Below, in pieces: positions 47,071 through 55,010 of a stretch of DNA of 64,000 nt. The DNA lies in contig JAMWFC010000077.1 in assembly GCA_027475525.1 (NCBI GenBank), positions 1,736,001 through 1,800,000 of the forward strand, in the 5' to 3' direction. The stretch's first letter is position 1. Every line of letters starts with the position of its first letter. The notes under the pieces were generated by a model. The model was not told where the DNA came from and made no database searches. It saw nothing but the letters and a program-made list of their open reading frames with translations. Position numbers and translations under genes: made by a program. The DNA comes from Macrolepiota albuminosa. Its lineage: Eukaryota; Basidiomycota; Agaricomycetes; Agaricales; Agaricaceae.

Positions 47071-47764
47071 GAGGTAGTGGAGTTACTATACACCGAGTTG
47101 GCGAAGTACGTTGCAGGGCAACAGTGGGGGAAATCCCACCTCCCTGTTTCGGCTTATATGCCTCATCAGGCCCGTTTGCAACTATTTGCGATGTTCCAGA
47201 ACCTTCCGGAATACTACTGTATTTGGGAGGGCACCTGACCGTCATCTGAGTAAGCCTGAGTGCTCAGTTAATGCCATTGGTCCATGTGGACGAATGGCAA
47301 AATTCCCTCAGAAGAATTTCTGATGGAACACTGAGCCCTCTGCCCTGCAACTTCTCTTCTTTTCCCACACCGAGTCCACGGTGCCACGACATCATGGCAG
47401 GGGAATCCCTGGGGAATCCCGTTTCCCCGGGCGGACTCAGCCGTTCGTACGATGACTGTCTGATAGAACCCTCGGGAGCCGGAGGACCAGACCCGGTTAG
47501 GTCTCCCCGCACAAGGTGGGTCAAACGTAGGTTTAGTCAGCACATCACCGGACTACTAAGTCCGAGCGGGCCATTGGGTACTAAGGAACTCGACCGAGGG
47601 CCGGCCTGCACATGGCAGAGGCTACGGCTTTCTCAAGCGGAGTTAGAAAAGAAGCGCACACTATCAAATTCCCACATTGAGACCGAATCCCTACGGGGAG
47701 TGTCAGAATGATAGTGTGTCGTACAAGCCAAACCGGTGTAGAGGAACCCTACTGCCGCGTCACT
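47071..47764 (-). repeat. Penelope terminal repeat (pLTR), left copy
   Basis: 694 bp direct repeat of 52763-53456 at an offset of 5692 bp, with no difference noticed along the stretches compared. It contains the hammerhead ribozyme. Open frames inside it are mirrored in both copies and look non-coding. Confidence 0.9.
47110..47182 (-). ncRNA. Hammerhead ribozyme (left pLTR)
   Basis: On the minus strand: stem I GUUGCA...GGGC, core CUGAUGA, stem II GGC-AUAUAA-GCC, core GAAA, stem III ACAG...CUGU (extended by GUGGG/CCCAC), cleavage triplet GUU, stem I return GCCC-UGCAAC. All invariant core bases are present. Cleavage is expected between 47120 and 47119. Such ribozymes are known in Penelope-like elements and process their RNA. 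Confidence 0.9.
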
Positions 47765-48262
47765 CGGAAGTGTTGGACTCCCTAACGTCAGTAGGTTACC
47801 AAACCATAAAGTTAGGTAAAGGTTACCAGGTTAGGCTGTACGCGCAGAGTCAGATGACTAAGAGCCTATATTGCTATAGGATAGACGTACGTTAGAGTTG
47901 GGGTTCAGATTAGCTTGGCTCCTGAACCATGTGTGGTTAGTTTAATTCACACAATTAACGTGCACGTCTACTTACCGTCAGGTAGAGAACAAGAACTTGT
48001 GCAATCTTTAGGAGATACGGTGACCAATGCGAGCCGGGTGACCAGGCTGGTGTGACGTCTACCCAAGTATTTATGGGTCCCGCGTAAAGTCGGGCGGCAT
48101 CAGAGGCGGTCATTGTGCCCACCATTGCCATAGAGCTGCTCAGAGCCATCCCCCAAACCCCTCGACTTAGCCTACCGCGGCATGACCGGGCAGGTACGGA
48201 CCAGCCACATTGGACTGGCGCGCTGCGAGTAAGGGGGCGGATGAGTAGATATGGTTTACTGA
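47765..48262 (-). other. Penelope element 3' untranslated region
   Basis: About 500 bp between the RT stop codon and the terminal repeat. No open frame of note and no second hammerhead core seen. Confidence 0.6.
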
Positions 48263-51200
48263 TCAAAACCTTCCGTAATTCCCAAGATGGCCGCCTCGCC
48301 AAGCATTCCCTATTTCCGATGAAGAGCTATCAGAACTGTCATAGCCGCTCTCGCGGACAGGTTCTGGTAATTCAGTCACCTTCGGGACAACTGCTTGCGT
48401 ATCATTGGCGTCGGCCACATGCTGCAAGACAACTTTTTTCCAGGAGTTAGTAAGATCGTTCAAGTTAAGCGTGCGCTTACGAGAAACTATCCATCTCCTT
48501 TCGAGCAAGTCTAATTTACGAACATCTGGAAGACTCCTGATATATTCAGAGCCGTCCTCCCTCCGGACCACGACCTCAATCGCGCCCTCGGGGACAACAC
48601 CGGTCAATGCACCGGCATCCAGCATCGTCAAGCTTCTCAAGTTGTGCACCCAACTACGGGTGTTAGAGGCAAGCTCGGCTTTTGTCAACCACAATCGCCA
48701 GCTGCTCATAATTGTCTTGCCAAGTTCTTTGACGTTAAAGAACTCCCAAGCATTATTGAACTCAGTTTTGAGGACGAAGACTCCTTCGGACTCCCTCTCC
48801 TTGACAAGGAGACGGTTCTTCCATCGTTCGTCTACCTGGGATTTAGCCCAGGTCTTCAATAGCTTTTCGGGATAGCCACGATTACAATAGAGCCCAATAA
48901 GGTCTCTGATTGCCTCCCTGTAGACCGCAGTGGTGCTACTGAGCGTGGCCATCCGTGACATCTCGCCCGAAAAAGTGCCTTTCTTGACATCTAATGGGTG
49001 TGCCGAGTGCCAGGGAATTCTTTCGTGATGGTTACGTGCTTTTCCGTAAGGAGCATGTTGCAAAGATCCATCGGAGTCCCGATAGATCAGCATGTCCAGA
49101 AATGGCTGAGAAGTAGCCGACACGTTCCATTCGATTGTACAATTATAGAATCTTACGTTCTGCATTATAGCCAACGCCTCGGATTCGCTACGAGCGTAAA
49201 CGATGGCTAAGCAGTCATCTATATAGCGTCCGTAAAATGGCACACGGACGTCTTCCAGGATACCACACTCCTTCTCGTAGTGTAGACCATACAGATTAGC
49301 TAAGTCCGGAGAATCAGCTACACCCATGGCAAGGCCACGGTGTTGATGGTAGAATTTATCCTGGTATTGTACAATCAAGTTGTCGTTACCGACGTTCAGA
49401 CATTGCGTAAACAAAAGAACTTCATCTACTAAGTCTGCATCGAAGCTTTCTCGCATAACATCGCCTTTCCTCACACGTCGACCAAATTTGAGTTCACAGT
49501 ACAAGTCAGAGACTATCAGCTTGGCTGTGTCCAAATCTATGTGTGGGTAGAAAGCAACGACGTCGCCAGTGAGAATGAACCACTGGCGATTCGGTGGCAG
49601 AGACAACTTACTTAATTTTATCGCCAGATCTTTCGTACCATGAATGATCGATGGCGCCGATTGAATAATCGGTTTAAGTTTTTTACTGACATATTTTGCC
49701 GCTGGGTTTTGGATGGCAGAGTGACACGGTATAATCGGTCTAAATTTAACCGGAGTTTTATGAATCTTAGGGATTCCGTAAAACTGCGGGATTTTAAATT
49801 CCTCTTTCGGGATGACGCCCGAAACCTTATTAGGTATGAGAGAACGGAAAAATCTTCCCAGCTGTCCTCCGGGGTGAACTTTGTCCCCGAGTGAAGCTAA
49901 CGCTTCCATGTCAGTGGCTGTTTTCGTGAGTAGAGAGTATGCAGTAAGCGGATGGAGAACTTTGTAGTCATTCTCATCACTCAGTAGCTCTAACGATTTT
50001 TCTATGATCCAGTTGCGCTCCGAAACCGCGATACCGAGGTTTTTATCCGTACCAGTGACAACGTAGTCATGGTCTATAAGGAATCTCTTAAGACGGTATA
50101 CCCTAGGGGTTAGCGCATGGTATGGCCCCTTTGGATCTGAATCAGGGATGCTAGATAGCGAGCGGTCGACAAAGGACCTCCCTTCATTCAAACCATTCAG
50201 AAGATATTTCGGAAGATCAGGAAGTTTCGCTTTCCGCTGAGAGCGAACTTCGTAATCAGGATCATAGTCGGACTCATCACCATAGTTCTTAAAAGCGAAG
50301 TATAAGTGCCACACAGTGCGCTCATAAAAATCAAGCCAAGATTTCTTTATCAAGTCCTTATTAATCTTGGTTGGGAACATAAAGTTCATTCCCACGCTTA
50401 AATGGTGATGGATGTCGTCAGGAAGGGTAACATTCGGTGACATATGTACAAAACTACGGTATCTACTAGTTTGTAATATGTTAAATGGAATCGATGCTAA
50501 GATCGATCTCACCGCTAACGGTCTGGGGATCGTTAGAACTGAATCAGGATATGAGGAAGGTTGGTCCCACCTTAATGGAGGAAGCGTGATTATAATCAAG
50601 CTTTCCCCTTCCCCTTCCTGTCCTTCTTTGAAGCCGAGTTCGGACGACTCGGCTTCTTGGTGGGTTTCGAAGTCTTCTTCTTGGAAGAGGAAGACTTGGT
50701 CTTCTTCGAAGACCCACCTTTTGAAGCCTTGCCAGGCTTCGATTTGCCACCCACCTGTTTGGCAAAACAGGAAGTAATCGATCAGCACATGAATAGAATT
50801 AGAATTCGAATCGAACCGAACTCCCCAGCCTTCAGTCCAACGTGCGCAAACGCAACGCTGGTCTTTAGACCAAGAGAGGAACGGACGAGTGCTTACCTTC
50901 TTTGAAGAAGGGCCGGCAAGTGCCGACGAGACGGCATCCTTAACCATCTTCTTGATGGTGTCGGAAGAGAGGGTGGCATCACCCATCTCTGCGTCAACGT
51001 CGGCTTTAAGGGCCTTCTTGCCCTGTGATCTAGACTCCTTGGCTAACTCCTGGTTCTCAACCATCATCCAAGCACGGACGCCGATTGGAACCAGGTCAGA
51101 CCGGAGGTCGTTGTATACCCGAGCTGCCTCAGGATCCAACTCCCAACCGGAGATCTGGACCTCCCCCGGAGTCTGACTCGAAACAAAGATTGGCCTTTCG

Positions 51201-51760
51201 GCGTAACCTTTGATGACCTCCCAACGAAGTCGGGCAGGTTCAGCCAGCACCTCCCAGAGGTGCTGACGAGTCAGCTGCTTCTCCAAGAAGGCAACGTCAT
51301 TCTTCTTGGCCTCAAGGGCCTGAGCGAAGACGGCCTTCTGTCCAGCCACAGCCTTGGCTTGGACATCGGACAGAGCTTTCTGTCCGGCAGAGGAGGAGCC
51401 ATACAGTGACGACAACTGTACAGCAACCGGGGACTTCTTGCCCAAATGGGCAGGAAGTTCGTTGCGAGCCGCAAGCGACTCCCACCGTGCAACGGTGGAC
51501 CTCGCAGCAACCAGTTTCCTGGCTGTCTGCTGGATCCCAACAAGGGGATCCCTGAGGGCAACGCGATAGTCAGCAGGGACCATCGCTAGGAGCGCCGACA
51601 AAGTCGTTGCTCCTTGGTACTCAAGGTACCGAGAGGAGGGACGGGAGGGGACAGTGCCAGAGCCAGCACTCAGGGTGACACTGTCCATCTCCACATCACC
51701 CTGGGCTGCCGGAGCAGCACCAGAACGGCGGGAGCCAGAAGGATGTTGAGTGCGAGACAT
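48263..51760 (-). CDS. Penelope-like reverse transcriptase ORF (ORF1-RT read-through)
   Basis: A frame of 1165 codons from MSRTQHPSGSRR (51760) to stop 48263-48265; an upstream ATG at 51853 lies across the telomeric junction and is unlikely. Residues 1-288 are an Ala/Lys-rich, partly coiled-coil ORF1-like region ending GPSSKK. RT motifs follow: KFRPIIPCHSAIQNP, LTGDVVAFYPHID (motif A), QHRGLAMGVADSPDLANLYG (motif B) and YGRYIDDCLAIV (motif C, about 49230). The Penelope-type thumb has NHHERIPWHSAHP and KKGTFSGEMSRM. The enzyme copies element RNA into cDNA, probably primed by telomere ends. No GIY-YIG domain is found in the C-terminal 200 residues. The frame is intact, so the copy may be recent or active. 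A consensus intron lies at 50896-50755; see the ORF1 entry. Confidence 0.9.
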   Translation of the reverse strand: MSRTQHPSGSRRSGAAPAAQGDVEMDSVTLSAGSGTVPSRPSSRYLEYQGATTLSALLAMVPADYRVALRDPLVGIQQTARKLVAARSTVARWESLAARNELPAHLGKKSPVAVQLSSLYGSSSAGQKALSDVQAKAVAGQKAVFAQALEAKKNDVAFLEKQLTRQHLWEVLAEPARLRWEVIKGYAERPIFVSSQTPGEVQISGWELDPEAARVYNDLRSDLVPIGVRAWMMVENQELAKESRSQGKKALKADVDAEMGDATLSSDTIKKMVKDAVSSALAGPSSKKVSTRPFLSWSKDQRCVCARWTEGWGVRFDSNSNSIHVLIDYFLFCQTGGWQIEAWQGFKRWVFEEDQVFLFQEEDFETHQEAESSELGFKEGQEGEGESLIIITLPPLRWDQPSSYPDSVLTIPRPLAVRSILASIPFNILQTSRYRSFVHMSPNVTLPDDIHHHLSVGMNFMFPTKINKDLIKKSWLDFYERTVWHLYFAFKNYGDESDYDPDYEVRSQRKAKLPDLPKYLLNGLNEGRSFVDRSLSSIPDSDPKGPYHALTPRVYRLKRFLIDHDYVVTGTDKNLGIAVSERNWIIEKSLELLSDENDYKVLHPLTAYSLLTKTATDMEALASLGDKVHPGGQLGRFFRSLIPNKVSGVIPKEEFKIPQFYGIPKIHKTPVKFRPIIPCHSAIQNPAAKYVSKKLKPIIQSAPSIIHGTKDLAIKLSKLSLPPNRQWFILTGDVVAFYPHIDLDTAKLIVSDLYCELKFGRRVRKGDVMRESFDADLVDEVLLFTQCLNVGNDNLIVQYQDKFYHQHRGLAMGVADSPDLANLYGLHYEKECGILEDVRVPFYGRYIDDCLAIVYARSESEALAIMQNVRFYNCTIEWNVSATSQPFLDMLIYRDSDGSLQHAPYGKARNHHERIPWHSAHPLDVKKGTFSGEMSRMATLSSTTAVYREAIRDLIGLYCNRGYPEKLLKTWAKSQVDERWKNRLLVKERESEGVFVLKTEFNNAWEFFNVKELGKTIMSSWRLWLTKAELASNTRSWVHNLRSLTMLDAGALTGVVPEGAIEVVVRREDGSEYIRSLPDVRKLDLLERRWIVSRKRTLNLNDLTNSWKKVVLQHVADANDTQAVVPKVTELPEPVRESGYDSSDSSSSEIGNAWRGGHLGNYGRF
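50596..51760 (-). CDS. Alternative spliced ORF1 with lysine-rich tail
   Basis: Within the long frame lies an excellent intron: donor AAG|GTAAGC at 50896 and acceptor TTTTGCCAAACAG|G at 50755, 142 nt. Removing it joins GPSSKK to VGGKSKPGKASKGGSSKKTK, then SSSSKKKTSKPTKKPSRP and DRKGKGKA-stop (50598-50596). The predicted product has 340 residues with a strongly basic tail suited to nucleic-acid or nuclear targeting. Retaining the intron keeps the frame open into RT. The 158 nt after the acceptor are thus read in two frames: basic in one, acidic (EEDQVFLFQEEDFETHQEAE) in the other. Inferred only from sequence. Confidence 0.55.
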
Positions 51761-51794
51761 AGTGGTGGACGCAGAGGAATATGGGCTAAGTAAA

Positions 51795-51831
51795 GTTAGG
51801 GTTAGGGAGCGCGACACTACCGAGCGAAGCG
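51795..51831 (+). repeat. Second telomeric junction inside the element
   Basis: GTTAGGGTTAGGG (51795-51807) followed by AGCGCGACACTACCGAGCGA and AGCG, exactly the tail found at 47048-47071. It marks the 3' end of another Penelope copy joined to the 5' side of the intact ORF. Confidence 0.88.
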
Positions 51832-52755
51832 CATGCAAATCTCCATTCGACACAAGTGGGAATGTTACGCTCTGGCTATTGCCAGCATTTGGGCACCTTT
51901 ACCAAGGGTACCGCGCCACAAAGAACCAAGAGGTCACTGCAAGAGGCTCTACTGTACATATCAGACATCATCTGGAGAGCTGGAGTAGCCAGATCCATCA
52001 GTCTCTTAGCGTAAGTGCAATGCTAAGGCACCTGTCCTTAGTGGGCACCAGTTATCACCAGTATTGCTTCCTCCTTTACCAAGGGAGGAACCCGACAAGC
52101 GTCTTGTACAGCGCATATGTTCCACAGCTATCCAGGGTCTCCCAACCCTCTGGTGAGGTAAAGTGTCGCTAGCTGCTTGGCATATGCCCCTGGTTTCCCA
52201 GGTATAAAGACTATATCTTAAGGGATGCAACAGCCAAAAGGCTGTACCCATTTCCCCGGGCCAGGTTGCAACAGTTAGCGCACAGTTTACTTTCACCCAT
52301 AGGGTTACTTGACCACCGATGACTAACCAACATCCCCCACTGCCATCTAGTCGTTGAACTGCATCCGGTCTGCCCAGGGAGTGAGACCCTGGTGAGCTAC
52401 GGACTTGGCTGCTGATAACCCATTTCAGCTTTCGCATCATCCACTGGATTATTACCCCACTGTGCAAACAGTGTACTCCGGCTTGTTTCCAAGCGGGAGC
52501 GGTACCAGGTGGCTTTAGGGTGTTCCAGAACAATTTGACAGTGTTGCCGTCACCAGACGACTAGCCCATGTGCAAAACCACAGGGTGCATAGGCGCAACA
52601 GGGGAACGCCGCACCAAGTGCATGGACTGACCCCACAATATCCTGCCTGCAGAACACCTCCATGGGCTAAAACCAGAGGAGGGCCGCTACCCGGGGTCAA
52701 TCTAGAGGCGCACTATAGCCCTCCACAAGCAGTGCGCATAGACTGGGAGCGAAGC
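51831..52755. other. 925-bp unknown insertion in a Penelope tail
   Basis: It separates the tail sequence from the right terminal repeat, whereas at the left copy the two are adjacent. GAGCGAAGC lies at both borders (51822-51830 and 52747-52755), like a 9-bp duplication. GC content resembles the pLTR and a few words are shared (TGTTCCAGAAC), but there is no long open frame, hammerhead core or terminal inverted repeat. Confidence 0.5.
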
Positions 52756-52762
52756 AGGAAGT

Positions 52763-53456
52763 GAGGTAGTGGAGTTACTATACACCGAGTTGGCGAAGTA
52801 CGTTGCAGGGCAACAGTGGGGGAAATCCCACCTCCCTGTTTCGGCTTATATGCCTCATCAGGCCCGTTTGCAACTATTTGCGATGTTCCAGAACCTTCCG
52901 GAATACTACTGTATTTGGGAGGGCACCTGACCGTCATCTGAGTAAGCCTGAGTGCTCAGTTAATGCCATTGGTCCATGTGGACGAATGGCAAAATTCCCT
53001 CAGAAGAATTTCTGATGGAACACTGAGCCCTCTGCCCTGCAACTTCTCTTCTTTTCCCACACCGAGTCCACGGTGCCACGACATCATGGCAGGGGAATCC
53101 CTGGGGAATCCCGTTTCCCCGGGCGGACTCAGCCGTTCGTACGATGACTGTCTGATAGAACCCTCGGGAGCCGGAGGACCAGACCCGGTTAGGTCTCCCC
53201 GCACAAGGTGGGTCAAACGTAGGTTTAGTCAGCACATCACCGGACTACTAAGTCCGAGCGGGCCATTGGGTACTAAGGAACTCGACCGAGGGCCGGCCTG
53301 CACATGGCAGAGGCTACGGCTTTCTCAAGCGGAGTTAGAAAAGAAGCGCACACTATCAAATTCCCACATTGAGACCGAATCCCTACGGGGAGTGTCAGAA
53401 TGATAGTGTGTCGTACAAGCCAAACCGGTGTAGAGGAACCCTACTGCCGCGTCACT
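52763..53456 (-). repeat. Penelope terminal repeat (pLTR), right copy
   Basis: Direct repeat of 47071-47764. Its outer end is followed by a 20-bp palindrome and satellite DNA. It may be the 3' repeat of a 5'-truncated second copy. Confidence 0.9.
52802..52874 (-). ncRNA. Hammerhead ribozyme (right pLTR)
   Basis: Same sequence and fold as the left copy, offset by 5692 bp: CUGAUGA, GAAA, GUU triplet and paired stems I-III. Expected cleavage is between 52812 and 52811. Confidence 0.9.
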
Positions 53457-53470
53457 AGTAAGCGAGGCCT

Positions 53471-53490
53471 GGAATAACGGCCGTTATTCC
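53471..53490. repeat. Perfect 20-bp palindrome at the element border
   Basis: GGAATAACGGCCGTTATTCC equals its own reverse complement. It lies 14 bp outside the right terminal repeat and directly before the satellite block. Confidence 0.8.
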
Positions 53491-53494
53491 GTCA

Positions 53495-55010
53495 CTCCTT
53501 GTTCCTGGGCTAGAAGACCAGGATTTGAGCGGATTACTTTGGTCCAAAAGGGAAATATGTTCCTAAACCTATTTTGCAGGGCAACCAACCTACCACTAAG
53601 TCACATGATCTCTGGATCCCTCTCTATGGCCCCATCAATAAAGGGGCTTAACAGTTGTTTTTTTGCAGCACTAAATTGTGAATATTTCAAGAACCACTAA
53701 GGTATATGCTGGACCTGTAGGTTGGTTGCCAACCAGTTTTTCAAGGGCTATCCAATGATATCCTGATTTTCCAATTCCGCCCAGTAGTTCATGAGAAAAT
53801 CCAGGAACAATGAATTTTTTTGCTGCTGTATGTTATTAAAATAGCATACTCCTTGTTCCTGGGATAAAAGACTAGAATTTGAGCAGATCACTTTGGTCCA
53901 ACAGAAAAATATGTTCCTAGACCTATTCCGCTGGGCAACCAACCAGCCATTAAGTCACATGACCTCTGGATCCTTTGCTATAGCCCAGTCAATAAGGAGG
54001 TGTAAAAGTTGATTTTCCAAATAATAAATTGAAAATATCACAGTGGCTACCATAGCATATGCTAGACCTGTGAGTTTGTAGAAACTCAGTTTTTCAAGGG
54101 CTATCCAATGGTATCCCGATCTTACCATTCTGCCCAGTAGTTCATGAGATAATCCAGGAACATTGCAAATTTATAATGTTTTATATTATTAAAATAGCAC
54201 ACCCTTGTTCCTGGGATAAAAGACTAAGATTTGAGCGGATCACTTTGGTCCAACAAGGAAATATGTTCCTAGACCTATTCTCCTGGGCAACCAACCAGCC
54301 ATCAAGTCACATGACCTCTGGATCCTTTGCTATGGCCAAATCAACAAGGAGGTGTAAAAGTTGATTTTTCAAATAATAAATTGAAAATATGACAGTGGCT
54401 ATCATAACATATGCTAGACCTGTGGGATAGTAGAAGTCCAGTTTTTCAAGGGCTATCCAATGGTACCCTGCTTTTCTATTTCTGCACAGTAGTTCATGAG
54501 ATAATCCAGGAACATTGCAAATTTATAACATTTTATATTTTCAAAATAGTATACTCTTTGTTTCTGGACTAGAAGACTCAGATTTGAGCAGATCACTTAG
54601 CTCTAACAAGAAAATATGTTTCTAGACCTACTTTGCTTGCCAATCAACCAACTATCAAGACATATGACTTCTGTATCCTTTGCTACAGTTCTATCAATAT
54701 GGGAATCTGGCAGTTGATTTGTTTAGAAGTAAATTGTATATATCTTAGATCTACCCTAGTATATGCCAGACCTGTAAGCTAATAAAATTCTCCAAAAGCT
54801 ATTTAGAGATACTTGAATATTTATTAGTCTACAAGTAAGTCACATAATATTTTCAGGAATTATTATAGCATCTGCTAGATCTAAAAGTTGACAAAGAACC
54901 AGCTATTTAAAGAGTATCTGAAAATGCTCTGATTTTAAAACCTTGTCTAGCAGTTCATAATATATTTCAGAAATATTGCAAATTTTCTAATTTTTTAAAA
55001 GAGTACAATT
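53495..55010. repeat. ~350-bp tandem satellite, block B (about four units)
   Basis: Same family as block A: the AATCCAGGAACA landmark recurs near 53798, 54150 and 54502 (352-bp step) and a decayed unit follows near 54968. AAGTCACATGA[CT]CTCTGGAT is kept in the first three units. Units here are closer to the block A start than to its end. Confidence 0.88.

Larger units (their letters stand above)
47048..53456 (-). mobile_element. Endonuclease-lacking Penelope-like retroelement (Coprina/Athena type), tandem arrangement
   Basis: Read on the minus strand the order is: 694-bp repeat with hammerhead (53456-52763), 925-bp insertion, element tail and telomeric junction (51831-51795), ORF (51760-48263), ~500 bp untranslated, second 694-bp repeat with hammerhead (47764-47071), tail (47070-47048), then CCCTAA repeats. 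The RT is of Penelope type and no GIY-YIG nuclease follows it, which defines the telomere-attaching Athena/Coprina group known from rotifers and basidiomycetes. Position after TTAGGG with the G-strand leading into the antisense element matches priming from a telomeric 3' overhang. Either this is one element with two terminal repeats, or a full copy abutting the 3' remnant of a second; the internal telomeric junction favours the latter. Confidence 0.88.

Noticed and set aside
47111..47711. Several open frames within the 694-bp repeats (for example a 146-codon plus-strand frame)
   Set aside because: They are duplicated exactly because the repeats are duplicated, run antisense to the element, overlap the ribozyme and one another, and have no protein family resemblance.
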